Shown: positions 32,460 to 41,101, counted from the stretch's first letter. The stretch: 49,376 nt of DNA from Actinotalea subterranea (GCF_008364845.1 NZ_VTTP01000015.1:1-49376), one strand, 5' to 3'. Program-made: numbers and translations. Notes: generated by a model from the letters alone, not told the origin.

Positions 32460-35400
32460 TCAGCCGCGCCCGGTCGTGCCTGCCGGTGCCCCGGAGCTGC
32501 CCGTGACGGGGGCTCCCACCGGCACGCCCACGGGTACAGGCGCCGGCTCCGGGCGGAACGGCGCGTACGTCGTGTGCAGCAGGTCGTGCGCGACGTGCGA
32601 GTTGGGCTCGCCGTAGAAGTCGTCGTACAGACGCAGCACGTCCGGGTTCTCCTGCGACTTGCGGTACCTGGACACCTGGTCGATCTGCACGAGCACCTTC
32701 TGCCGCGCGGCCATCTCCCCCACGTGGTCCGGGACGGGGTGGCCGGCGCCGTTGATGCACCCGCCGGGGCAGGCCATGACCTCGACGAGGTCGTAGCCGA
32801 CGTCCTCGCCGGCGACGATGCGCCGGACGAGGGGCTCGGCGTTGTTCAGGCCGGAGATCACGGCGACGCGGACGGTGGCGTCGCCCGCGGTGACGGTCGC
32901 CTCCTTGAAGCCCTCGAACCCGCGCACCTCGTGGAAGTCGAGCTGGTCGACGAGCACCTCGCCCGTGAGCTTCTCGACGGCCATGCGCAGCGCGGCCTCG
33001 GCGACGCCGCCCGACGCGCCGAACAGCACGCCCGCGCCGCTGACGCGCCGGTAGGGCGCGTCGAACTCCCCGGGGACGATGTCCTCGGGCGTCAGCCGCA
33101 GCATCTCGGCCATCTCGATGAACTCGGTCGTGGTGAGGACCGCGTCGACGTCCCGGATGCCCTCGGGTGCGAACTCGGGCCGCGCGGCCTCGTACTTCTT
33201 GCCGAGGCACGGCACGATCGAGACGACGTACAGGTCGTCGAGGGGGATGCCCGCCTGCTGCGCGAAGTGGTTCTTCACGGTCGCGCCCATCATCTGCTGC
33301 GGGGACTTGCAGCTCGACAGGTGCGGGATCATCCCGGGCCAGCGCCGTTCGACGAGGTTGACCCAGCCGGGGCAGCAGGACGTGAACAAGGGTGTGACGC
33401 CGCCGCCCGTGAGGCGGCCGAGGAGCTCGGTGGTCTCCTCCATGATCGTCAGGTCGGCGGCGAACGCGAAGTCGAACACCTTGTCGAAGCCGATGCGGCG
33501 CATCATCCCCGCGATGAACGCGGACGCCTCGTCGAACGCGATCCCGTACTCGGCGGCGACGACGCTGCGCACGGCGGGGGCCACGAAGCCGACGACGACC
33601 TTGGCCGGGTCGTTGATCGCGGTGAACACGGACCCGCGCTCGCGGACGTAGTCGAGCGCGCCGCACGGGCAGGCGCGCACGCACTGCCCGCACGAGACGC
33701 AGTCGGTCATGCCGAGCGGCAGGTCGTTGTGCGTGCCGACGGTCAGCCGGCCCTCGTGGAACTGGAAGGCGAGCACGCCGGGGCCCTCGATCTCGGCGCA
33801 CGCGGCGACGCAGCGCCCGCAGGAGATGCACTTGTTGTCGTCGCGCACGATGAACGGGTGGTCCTGCGTCTTGACCGGTGCGTGCGGGCGCACGTGCAGG
33901 GGCGTCGCGAACGCGATCTTGTGCGCGCTGGCCTCGGTGCGCAGCGCGCAGTGCTTCTGCTTGGAGCAGCCGCACTCGAGGCAGCGGCCGGCCTCGGCGC
34001 GTGCCTGTGCCTCGGTCAGGCCGGTCTCGACCTCGATGAAGCTGCCGACCCGGGCGGCGGGCGCGAGGGCGGGCATGGTTGCGCGGGCGAGCCGCGGGAA
34101 CTCCTCGAACTCGGCCCGCGGCAGGTCCTCGAGGGAGCCGCGGCTGCAGGTGTAGTCCTCCTCGCTGGGGCGCACGTAGCCGCGCGTGACGAACTCGTCG
34201 ATCGCGGTCGCCGCACGGCGCCCGGCGGCAACGGCCTGGATGACGGTCGCGGGCCCGGTCACGCAGTCGCCGCCCGCGAAGATGTTGTTCTCCGAGGACT
34301 GCATGGTGTGGCCGTCGATCTCGATGTCGCCCCACGCGTTGAGGCGCACCGGGAGGTCGTTGTAGAGGAAGCCGGTGTCGGTCGTCTGGCCGATCGCGCC
34401 GATGACGGTGGTCGCCTCGATGACGAAGTCGCTGCCGTCGACCATGACCGGGCGGCGGCGTCCGGAGCGGTCGGGCTCGCCGAGCTCCATGCGCGTGCAG
34501 TGGACGTACTTGGTGCCGTTGGTTCCGGTGATGCGTGTCGGGGCCGCGAGGAAGATCATCTCGACGCCCTCGGCGAGGGCCTCCTCGACCTCGAACGGGT
34601 CCGCAGGCATCTCGTCGCGCGTGCGCCGGTAGACGAGCTTGACGTTCTTCGCGCCCTTGCGGACGGCGGTGCGCACGCAGTCGATGGCGGTGTTGCCGCC
34701 GCCGATGACGACGACGGTGTCGCCCAGGGGCTTGTCGGCGCCCTTGGTGACGTGCCGCAGGTAGTCGATGCCGAGCTCGACGCCGCCCAGGTGCTCGCCG
34801 TCGATGCGCATGGGTGTCGAGCGCCACGAGCCGATCGCGAGGTAGACGGCGTCGAAGTCCCGCCGCAGGTCCTCGAGGCTCAGGTGCGTGCCGAGCGCCT
34901 TGCCCGTGACGACCTTGACGCCGAGCGCCGTGATGATGCCGATCTCCTGGTCGAGGGTGCTCTTGGGCAGGCGGTACTCGGGGATGCCGTAGCGCATCAT
35001 GCCGCCCGCATGGTCCTGCTTCTCGAACACCGTGACCGCGTGGCCCCCGATCGCGCTGTAGTAGGCGGCGGAGAGGCCGGAGGGTCCGGAGCCGACGACG
35101 GCGATGCGCTTGCCGGTCGGCTCGGCGACGCGGGGGAGCCACGGCTCGTCCTGAGCCAGGTCCCAGTCGGCGGCGAACCGCTTGACGTAGTTGATCGCGA
35201 CGGGCTCGTCGACGAGGCTGCGGCGGCACTCGGCCTCGCAGGGGTGGGGGCAGACGCGCCCGCACACGGAGGGGAACGGGTTGCGGTCCTTGATCACGCG
35301 GATCGCGGCCTGGAAGTTCCCGTCCGCGACGTGCTTGAGGTACGTCTGGATGTCGACGTTGGCGGGGCACGTCTGGACGCAGGGCGCCACGCAGTCGGCG

Positions 35401-35714
35401 TTGTGGTCGCACAGCAGCTGCTCGAGGCGCACCTTGCGGTAGGCCTCGAGGCGTGGCGTGTGCGTGGTGATGACCATGCCCGGCTGGACGGGCGTGAGGC
35501 ACGCCTTGACGTCGCGGGGCGTGTCCTCGCCGACCTCGACGACGCACAGGCCGCAGCTCCCGTTGGACCGCTTGAGCCGGATGTCGTGGCACAGGGACGG
35601 GATCTCGATGCCCTCGGCCGTGAGGGCCTGCAGGATCGTCAGGCCGTCGTAGACCTCGAGCTCGCGGTTGTTGACCGTGATCGAGAACCGGCCGCTCTCG
35701 TCGAGTACCCGCAC
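32460..35714 (-). CDS. Multidomain [FeFe] hydrogenase with NuoG-like and GltD-like modules
   Basis: A 1084-residue cytoplasmic protein from the GTG at 35714 (GGAGG 5 nt upstream). Domains in order: a plant-type [2Fe-2S] domain (Cys 42, 54, 57, 72); a Cys/His-rich segment (102-116, then 151-163, CGRVCPHPCEAEC) mixing NuoG and GltD features; a GltD-like FAD/NAD(P) flavoprotein (about 200-510, GSGPSG and GGGNTA dinucleotide motifs, IFAGGD); a Cys cluster (CLECGC, 578-589); two [4Fe-4S] ferredoxin clusters (629-639 and 672-684); and the H-cluster domain (about 695-1030). H-cluster motifs are FTSCCPGW (Cys 780/781, the proton-relay Cys kept), VPCLGKKYE (Cys836) and MACPGGC with NGAGHP (Cys982, 986). 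It should couple NAD(P)H or ferredoxin to H2. No hydEFG maturases are in the window. Confidence 0.93.
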   Translation of the reverse strand: MRVLDESGRFSITVNNRELEVYDGLTILQALTAEGIEIPSLCHDIRLKRSNGSCGLCVVEVGEDTPRDVKACLTPVQPGMVITTHTPRLEAYRKVRLEQLLCDHNADCVAPCVQTCPANVDIQTYLKHVADGNFQAAIRVIKDRNPFPSVCGRVCPHPCEAECRRSLVDEPVAINYVKRFAADWDLAQDEPWLPRVAEPTGKRIAVVGSGPSGLSAAYYSAIGGHAVTVFEKQDHAGGMMRYGIPEYRLPKSTLDQEIGIITALGVKVVTGKALGTHLSLEDLRRDFDAVYLAIGSWRSTPMRIDGEHLGGVELGIDYLRHVTKGADKPLGDTVVVIGGGNTAIDCVRTAVRKGAKNVKLVYRRTRDEMPADPFEVEEALAEGVEMIFLAAPTRITGTNGTKYVHCTRMELGEPDRSGRRRPVMVDGSDFVIEATTVIGAIGQTTDTGFLYNDLPVRLNAWGDIEIDGHTMQSSENNIFAGGDCVTGPATVIQAVAAGRRAATAIDEFVTRGYVRPSEEDYTCSRGSLEDLPRAEFEEFPRLARATMPALAPAARVGSFIEVETGLTEAQARAEAGRCLECGCSKQKHCALRTEASAHKIAFATPLHVRPHAPVKTQDHPFIVRDDNKCISCGRCVAACAEIEGPGVLAFQFHEGRLTVGTHNDLPLGMTDCVSCGQCVRACPCGALDYVRERGSVFTAINDPAKVVVGFVAPAVRSVVAAEYGIAFDEASAFIAGMMRRIGFDKVFDFAFAADLTIMEETTELLGRLTGGGVTPLFTSCCPGWVNLVERRWPGMIPHLSSCKSPQQMMGATVKNHFAQQAGIPLDDLYVVSIVPCLGKKYEAARPEFAPEGIRDVDAVLTTTEFIEMAEMLRLTPEDIVPGEFDAPYRRVSGAGVLFGASGGVAEAALRMAVEKLTGEVLVDQLDFHEVRGFEGFKEATVTAGDATVRVAVISGLNNAEPLVRRIVAGEDVGYDLVEVMACPGGCINGAGHPVPDHVGEMAARQKVLVQIDQVSRYRKSQENPDVLRLYDDFYGEPNSHVAHDLLHTTYAPFRPEPAPVPVGVPVGAPVTGSSGAPAGTTGRG

Positions 35715-35837
35715 GTGGACCTCCGTTGGTCGCTGATGGGCGCAACGAAGGCTGGACGACACCTCTGCATCCCTCGCAGGAGGGTCCGGGCCGACGCTGG
35801 CTCCGTTGGCAGGCTATGGCCGGCCTCGGCCCGGTCT

Positions 35838-35975
35838 GGGTGACTTCGGGCCTAGACGCCCCCTCCTGGTCGCCGCCCCCGCCCTCCTGCCCCCGGCCTG
35901 TTGGTTGCCGAGGTCGCACATCCACACCGAGATCGCACTCGCGCGAGTGCGATCTGGCTGCGGATGTGCGACCTC
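35838..35975. repeat. Inverted-repeat element, copy A (left of agmatine operon)
   Basis: Outer arms GAGGTCGCACATCC (35910-35923) and its complement (35962-35975) enclose a perfect 26-bp palindrome (35930-35955, core ACTCGCGCGAGT). A lead-in starting GGGTGACTTC (35838) is shared with copy B at 40932-41056. The element follows the carbamate kinase stop and fills most of the 304-bp gap before the hydrogenase start. I see no gene in that gap. Cruciform formation or transcription termination are plausible. Confidence 0.75.
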
Positions 35976-36018
35976 AGCGCCCGTGCGGGGCCCGGGTGGC
36001 GCCCGTGGGGCACAGGCG

Positions 36019-36957
36019 TCAGGCGTGGATGGTCGTGCCGCTCTCCCCGCGCATCGCCAGCGGCGCCTTCTCCAGCGAGCAGATGACCGCGCGTCGGCCC
36101 GGGGCGCTCGCCGCGAAGCCCATCGCGGCCTGGACCTTGGGCAGCATCGACCCCTCGCCGAGCTGCCCGCCGTCGACGAGCCGCTGGGCGGTGGCGAGGT
36201 CGAGGTCGTCGAGGTCGCGCTGCGCGGGTGTGCCGAAGTCGGTGGCGACCCGGTCCACGGCCGTGAGGATGAACAGGTAGTCCGCCCCGACGGCCTCGGC
36301 GAGCGCCGCGGACGCGAAGTCCTTGTCGATCACGGCAGGCACGCCGCGGTAGCCGCCGTCGGGCGACCGGACGACAGGGACCCCGCCACCACCGCACGCG
36401 ACCACGATGAACTCGTGGTCGAGCAGGTTGAGGATCGAGTCGCGCTCGACGATGCCGACGGGCCGCGGCGAGGGGACCACCCGTCGCCAGCCCCGCCCGG
36501 CGTCGTCGACCATGCGCAGGTCCGGGTCGGCGGCCATGCGTGCGCGCGCCGTCGCCTCGTCGTAGAACGCGCCGATCGGCTTGGTCGCCCGCGCGAACGC
36601 CGGGTCGGCCGGGTCGACCTCGACCTGCGTCACGACGGACGCGACGTGCCACGGCATGCCGACGCGCCGCAGCTCCTTCGCGATGCCCTGCTGGAGGTGG
36701 TAGCCGATGTAGCCCTGGCTCATGGCCGTGCACTCGGGGAGCTCCATGGGGCTGACCCGGTCCGTGTGCTGCGCGGCGACCTCGAACGCGAGGTTGATCA
36801 TGCCGACCTGGGGGCCGTTGCCGTGGGACACGATGATCTCGTGGCCCTGGGCGATGAGGCCCACGAGCGAGGGCGTCGCGGCGTCGATGCGCTCACGCTG
36901 CTCGACGGCGGTGCTGCCCAGCGCGTTGCCGCCGAGCGCGATGACGATGCGTGACAC
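36019..36957 (-). CDS. arcC: Carbamate kinase of the agmatine deiminase pathway
   Basis: A 312-residue amino-acid-kinase-fold enzyme: IALGGNAL near the start, SHGNGPQVG, VACGGGGVPV, ILTAVDRVATDFGTP and LGEGSMLPKVQAA are all family signatures with intact substrate-binding residues. It makes ATP and carbamate from carbamoyl phosphate and ADP. The GTG start at 36957 is 6 bp after the putrescine carbamoyltransferase stop, so it is the last step of that operon and the ATP-yielding one. In agmatine operons the gene is also called aguC. Confidence 0.95.
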   Translation of the reverse strand: MSRIVIALGGNALGSTAVEQRERIDAATPSLVGLIAQGHEIIVSHGNGPQVGMINLAFEVAAQHTDRVSPMELPECTAMSQGYIGYHLQQGIAKELRRVGMPWHVASVVTQVEVDPADPAFARATKPIGAFYDEATARARMAADPDLRMVDDAGRGWRRVVPSPRPVGIVERDSILNLLDHEFIVVACGGGGVPVVRSPDGGYRGVPAVIDKDFASAALAEAVGADYLFILTAVDRVATDFGTPAQRDLDDLDLATAQRLVDGGQLGEGSMLPKVQAAMGFAASAPGRRAVICSLEKAPLAMRGESGTTIHA

Positions 36958-36963
36958 GGGGGC

Positions 36964-37974
36964 TCAGAGGATCCCGGCGAGGACCGACGCGAGCTCCGCC
37001 TTGGCCGCTTCGACCTTGACGGGGTTCGCGAGCTCGGGCCGCAGGAAGTACACGAGGAGCGCGCGCTGGGCGGTGAGCCGGTTGCCGGCCTCCTCGAACG
37101 CGATCGAGGCCGGGCCGTCGAGCACGGCGTCGGTGACCTCCTCGCCGCGCGTCGCCGGCAGGCAGTGCATGAACTTGGCGTCCGGGGAGGCGAGGGCCAT
37201 GAGCTCGGGGTTCACCTGGTACTTGGGCATGAACGCCGCGAGGCGCTCGGCCTCCCCGAGCTCGGCCTCGTAGTCGCCGTACCAGACGTCCGTGTAGACG
37301 AAGTCGGCGCCCTCGAGGGCCTTGTGCGGGTCGTCGGTGACGAAGACGCTGCCGCCGGAGACCACGCAGTTGTCGCGGCCGATGGCCTGCATCGACTCCT
37401 TGAGCTGGAACGCCTCGGGGCCGAACTGCACGAAGTCCATGCCCATCTTGGTGGTGATCATCATGAGCGAGGCGCACACCTGGGTGGCGTCGCCGACGAA
37501 CACGACCTTGCAGTCCTCGAGGCGCTTGCCTGCGGGCAGGTGCTCGACCATCGTGATGAGGTCGCCGATCTCCTGCGTCGGGTGGTTGTAGTCGGACATG
37601 CCGTTGAGCACGGGGATCGTCGCGTGCTCGGCGAGCTCCGCGACCGTGTGGTGCCGGGCGACGCGCGCCATGACGACGTCCACGAGCCGCGACAGGACGC
37701 GTGCCGTGTCCTCGATGGACTCGTGCCCGCCGAGCTGGATCTGGCCCGGCGCGAGGTACTGCGCGTGCCCACCGAGCTGTGCCATCGCGGTCTCGAAGGA
37801 CACGCGCGTGCGGGTCGAGGACTGCTCGAAGATCATCCCGAGCGTGCGGCCGTGCAGCAGCGGCGGGAAGTACCCGACCTCGACGCACCGCTTGAGCGTG
37901 AGCCCGAGCTGCACGATGTCGAGGACCTCGGCCTTGGTGAGGTCCTGCGTGTCGATGAAGTGGCGGACGGTCAT
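36964..37974 (-). CDS. ptcA: Putrescine carbamoyltransferase
   Basis: A 336-residue transcarbamylase. The carbamoyl-phosphate loop is SSTRTR (residues 52-57), with HPTQE (131-135) and the amine-side loop [11 protein letters not shown] (270-280). An ornithine enzyme would have HCLPAF/HD there, whereas the ATRGEE form, DYNHPTQE and the extra C-terminal helix ([20 protein letters not shown]) mark putrescine carbamoyltransferase. It converts N-carbamoylputrescine and phosphate to putrescine and carbamoyl phosphate. Its neighbours are agmatine deiminase and carbamate kinase, which agrees with the assignment. Confidence 0.92.
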   Translation of the reverse strand: MTVRHFIDTQDLTKAEVLDIVQLGLTLKRCVEVGYFPPLLHGRTLGMIFEQSSTRTRVSFETAMAQLGGHAQYLAPGQIQLGGHESIEDTARVLSRLVDVVMARVARHHTVAELAEHATIPVLNGMSDYNHPTQEIGDLITMVEHLPAGKRLEDCKVVFVGDATQVCASLMMITTKMGMDFVQFGPEAFQLKESMQAIGRDNCVVSGGSVFVTDDPHKALEGADFVYTDVWYGDYEAELGEAERLAAFMPKYQVNPELMALASPDAKFMHCLPATRGEEVTDAVLDGPASIAFEEAGNRLTAQRALLVYFLRPELANPVKVEAAKAELASVLAGIL

Positions 37975-38102
37975 CGTCGTCTCCTGGTTCGGTCCGGCGG
38001 CGCCGGGTGGTTCTGGGCTGGGGTGGTTGCTGGTCCCGGGTGCGTCCGGGCAGGGCGGGGCGGCCGGGCCACCGGTGGTGGCACGACGTGCGTGGTGGGG
38101 GG

Positions 38103-38144
38103 ACCCGGCCGCCGGGCTCAGGGGATGTGACCCGGCGGCCGGGT
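38103..38144 (-). terminator. Hairpin inside the agmatine operon, after the deiminase gene
   Basis: Perfect 14-bp arms (ACCCGGCCGCCGGG at 38103-38116 and its complement at 38131-38144) lie just 2 bp past the agmatine deiminase stop, in a 172-bp gap before the carbamoyltransferase. It may be a partial terminator or protect upstream mRNA. The rest of the gap is G-rich without other signals. Confidence 0.6.
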
Positions 38145-38146
38145 GG

Positions 38147-39244
38147 TCAGCGGCCGGAGGGCTGCTGCTGGGTGATGCAGTGGACGTTGCCGCCGCCGAG
38201 GAGGATCTCCCGGCCGGGCACGGTCACGACCCTGCGGGGCGCGAACAGCTCGGTGTAGGCGGCGACCGCGGCGTCGTCGTGCGGGTCGTCGAAGACCGGC
38301 AGGACGACGACGTCGTTGCCGATGTAGGAGTTCACGTACGAGCCGGCGAGCCGGTCGCCGGCCTCGCGGGGCAGGGTCCCCTCGATGGAGTCGACGCCCG
38401 CGGACTCCTCGGCCGTGATGAAGATCGGCCCGGGCTGGGTGATCTTCACGACCTCGAGCTCGCGGCCCCGGGCGTCCCGCGTGGCCTGGAGCACCGCGAG
38501 GGCGGCGGCGGACCGCTCGTACTGGGGGTCGGTCTCGTCGTCGGTCCACGTCAGCATGACCACTCCGGGCCGCACGAAGCGGCAGAAGTTGTCGACGTGC
38601 CCGTTGGTCTCGTCGAGGTAGACGCCGTACGGGAGCCAGACCACGACCTCGACGCCGAGGTAGTCGCGCAGGTGCTGCTCGATCTGCTCACGCGTGAGGT
38701 CGGGGTTGCGGCCGGCCGAGAGCAGGCACTCCTCGGTCACGAGGACGGTGCCCTCGCCGTCGACGTCGATCGAGCCGCCCTCGAGCACCAGCGGCGCCTT
38801 GTAGCGGTCGACGCCCTCGACCTCGAGGACCTTGCGCGCGACGGCGTCGTCCGCGGCCCACGGGAAGTAGAGGCCGTCGACGAGGCCGCCCCAGGCGTTG
38901 AAGTCCCAGTCGACGCCGCGCACGTCGCCGGAGTCGTCGACCACGAACGTCGGGCCGATGTCGCGCATCCACGAGTCGTCGTTGGACATCTCCACGACGC
39001 GGACGTGCGCGGGGAGCTGGCTGCGCGCGTTGTCGTACTGCCGCGCCGAGACGGCGACGGTCACGGGCTCGGTCGCGGCGATCGCGGTGGCGACCGTCGT
39101 GAACGCTTCCTGCGCGGGCTTGCCGCCGAGGCGCCAGTTGTCGGGGCGCTCGGGCCACACGAGCCAGCAGCCCGCGTGGTGGGCCCACTCGGCCGGCATG
39201 CGGTAGCCGTCGGCCGCGGGGGTCGAGTCGATCGTGCGTGTCAT
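38147..39244 (-). CDS. aguA: Agmatine deiminase
   Basis: A 365-residue guanidino-group-modifying enzyme of the PAD_porph family. It shows [25 protein letters not shown] near the start, [14 protein letters not shown]-like ([16 protein letters not shown]), [36 protein letters not shown] (catalytic His/Asp region) and the active-site Cys356 in [13 protein letters not shown] close to the C-terminus. It hydrolyses agmatine to N-carbamoylputrescine and ammonia in the cytoplasm. It lies between the antiporter and the carbamoyltransferase genes of the same operon. Confidence 0.95.
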   Translation of the reverse strand: MTRTIDSTPAADGYRMPAEWAHHAGCWLVWPERPDNWRLGGKPAQEAFTTVATAIAATEPVTVAVSARQYDNARSQLPAHVRVVEMSNDDSWMRDIGPTFVVDDSGDVRGVDWDFNAWGGLVDGLYFPWAADDAVARKVLEVEGVDRYKAPLVLEGGSIDVDGEGTVLVTEECLLSAGRNPDLTREQIEQHLRDYLGVEVVVWLPYGVYLDETNGHVDNFCRFVRPGVVMLTWTDDETDPQYERSAAALAVLQATRDARGRELEVVKITQPGPIFITAEESAGVDSIEGTLPREAGDRLAGSYVNSYIGNDVVVLPVFDDPHDDAAVAAYTELFAPRRVVTVPGREILLGGGNVHCITQQQPSGR

Positions 39245-39271
39245 GGGGTCACGACCTTCCTGGTCAGGGGT

Positions 39272-40762
39272 TCAGCTGAGGGGTGCGTCGGCGAACTGGC
39301 GCGCGGTGTCCGGGTCCTCGCCGCGCTCGAGGGCACGCTCACGCGTCCACTGCGGCGACTTGGCGCAGAAGTACTCCTGCACCGCGACGGTCACGCCGAG
39401 CCCGAGGAGGATCGAGCCGGTCACGGCGAGCGAGTAGTCGTACGGGTTCCAGACGAAGAACACGGCGGCCGCGCCCAGGAGGAGGGTCGGCACCCAGGTG
39501 ATGACCCAGGTCATCGCCGCGCCACCGGGCACCCGGTAGGGCCGCGGACGCTCGGGGTCGATGCGACGCAGCTTGCGGAACGCGAGCATCATCACGATGT
39601 ACGGGAGCAGGAAGATCACCGACGAGAACGCGAACAGGTTCCAGAACACGTCGTCGATCGCGCCGTCGGTGAGCGAGAAGAGCGCCGCGTAGCCGACCGT
39701 GAAGACGGTGCCGACGACGGAGCAGAGCATCGCCGCACCGACGGGCGTGCCGCGTGTCGGGTGCTTGCGGGCGAAGACCTTGGGCAGGTCGCCCTGCTGG
39801 GCCGACTCGGCGGCCGCGAGGTTGGCGCCGATGGTCCACGGCACGAGGCACGCGAAGAAGCAGAACAGTGCGCCGATGCCCAGGGCGTTGACGACCACGT
39901 GGGCGATCGCCGAGTCACCGAGGCCGCGCTGGAGGGCGTCGATGAGCCCCGTGGTCTCCGAGATCTCGTCCGCGGGGACGATGAGCTGCATGCCGACGGT
40001 CGCGATGAGGTAGAAGCCGCCGATGAGGACGCCCGCGATCGCGATGGTGCGGGGCACGTCACGCTTCGGGTTCTCCATCTGGGTCGAGGCGGAGGACATG
40101 AGCTCGAAGCCGAGGAAGTTGTAGATGACGATGGGCAGCGCCCCGATGAATGCGGGCAGCGCATCCGTCGGCAGCACGGAGCTCACGGTCCACTCGGTGG
40201 CCGAGCCGTTGCTGGAGGCGTAGATGCCTCCGGCGACGGCGAGCGCGACGATGACGGCGATGGTGATGCCGGCGCCGACGTTCGACACCCAGGTGCCGGT
40301 CTCGAGGCTGCGGGCGTTGACCCAGTAGTTGATCCAGATGAGGGTCACCGTGATGGCGATCTGGACCCAGAAGTTGAGCTCGCCGTCGAAGAACATCGAG
40401 GAGATGGCGCCCGAGAACATGAGGTAGACGCTCGGGACCCACAGGCCCACGTTGACCCAGTACCACCAGGAGACGCGGCTGCCCCAGCGGTTGCCGAAGG
40501 CCCGGACGACCCAGGCGTAGATGCCGCCGGCGTCGGGGTAGGCGGAGCCGAGCTCAGCCGTGACGAGGCCGTAGGGGACGAAGAACGCGGCGATGATCAG
40601 GACGGTCCAGAAGATGGCCGTCGGCCCGACGGCGGCGGTCACGGTGAGCTGCGAGAGCAGCAGCATCGCGGCGACGGAGAACAGGACCATGTCGAACATG
40701 CGGAAGGCGGGTCGGCTGGGGGTGCCTACCTCCGCCGGGGGGCGATCGGTCTGCGCGGCCAT
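39272..40762 (-). CDS. aguD: APC-superfamily amino acid/amine permease, probable agmatine-putrescine antiporter
   Basis: A 496-residue membrane protein with 12 predicted helices, first one around VLFSVAAMLLLSQLTVTAAVG. The APC signature region AYPDAGGIYAWVVRAFG and the helix-6 segment NFLGFELMSSASTQMENPKRDVPR are of the glutamate:GABA/agmatine antiporter kind. RBS AAAGGAG precedes the ATG at 40762. As the first gene of the agmatine operon it most likely exchanges external agmatine for internal putrescine, which keeps the pathway supplied without spending ATP. The exact pair of amines is inferred from context. Confidence 0.85.
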   Translation of the reverse strand: MAAQTDRPPAEVGTPSRPAFRMFDMVLFSVAAMLLLSQLTVTAAVGPTAIFWTVLIIAAFFVPYGLVTAELGSAYPDAGGIYAWVVRAFGNRWGSRVSWWYWVNVGLWVPSVYLMFSGAISSMFFDGELNFWVQIAITVTLIWINYWVNARSLETGTWVSNVGAGITIAVIVALAVAGGIYASSNGSATEWTVSSVLPTDALPAFIGALPIVIYNFLGFELMSSASTQMENPKRDVPRTIAIAGVLIGGFYLIATVGMQLIVPADEISETTGLIDALQRGLGDSAIAHVVVNALGIGALFCFFACLVPWTIGANLAAAESAQQGDLPKVFARKHPTRGTPVGAAMLCSVVGTVFTVGYAALFSLTDGAIDDVFWNLFAFSSVIFLLPYIVMMLAFRKLRRIDPERPRPYRVPGGAAMTWVITWVPTLLLGAAAVFFVWNPYDYSLAVTGSILLGLGVTVAVQEYFCAKSPQWTRERALERGEDPDTARQFADAPLS

Positions 40763-40842
40763 GGGGGCTCCTTTGCGTGGTGTGCCGCTGATGTCGATGC
40801 ACTCGAAGAGGCGTTGGGCATCGGACGCGATCTGCGTTCGTG

Positions 40843-40879
40843 TGTACAAACGTACAACTTCGATATGTACGAACGTACA
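40843..40879. promoter_or_regulatory. Two tandem TGTAC-type operators upstream of the agmatine operon
   Basis: TGTACAAACGTACA (40843-40856) and TGTACGAACGTACA (40866-40879) are near-identical 14-bp dyads whose starts are 23 bp apart, about two helical turns. They lie 81-117 bp upstream of the permease ATG, where the promoter is expected. The size and A-A centre resemble TetR-family sites, and a tetR-like gene lies next upstream (41102-41761). No clear -35/-10 pair is visible. Confidence 0.65.
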
Positions 40880-40931
40880 AACCTCGGTGTCGGTGGCGTA
40901 GGGACCAACGTCCCCCGGCCCGACGCCGGCC

Positions 40932-41056
40932 GGGTGACTTCCAGGCCCAGCCGGCGGGCCCCCCTCCTGCTCACCGTTCCTGATGCCGAGGTCGCACATC
41001 CGCACCGAAACCGCGCTCGCGCATGTGGGAACTCGCTGGGGATGTGCGATCTCGGC
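40932..41056. repeat. Inverted-repeat element, copy B (right of agmatine operon)
   Basis: Outer arms GCCGAGGTCGCACATCC (40985-41001) and its complement (41040-41056) match with one mismatch. The GGGTGACTTC lead-in (40932-40941) is shared with copy A. The inner part is more degenerate than in copy A. It lies in the 339-bp gap between the permease and tetR-like genes, downstream of the latter. Confidence 0.7.
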
Positions 41057-41101
41057 GGGTGGCGGGGCGGAGGGGCGGGCCGGAGGAGTGGCGGGTGGGG
41101 G

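Noticed and set aside
32247-35843. A 1198-codon open frame antisense to the hydrogenase.
   Set aside because: Composition is low-complexity and typical of a third-position GC shadow; the hydrogenase frame has dozens of conserved Cys motifs.
36964-37974. Reading this gene as ornithine carbamoyltransferase (argF).
   Set aside because: The [10 protein letters not shown] loop, C-terminal extension and position next to agmatine deiminase mark it as putrescine carbamoyltransferase.
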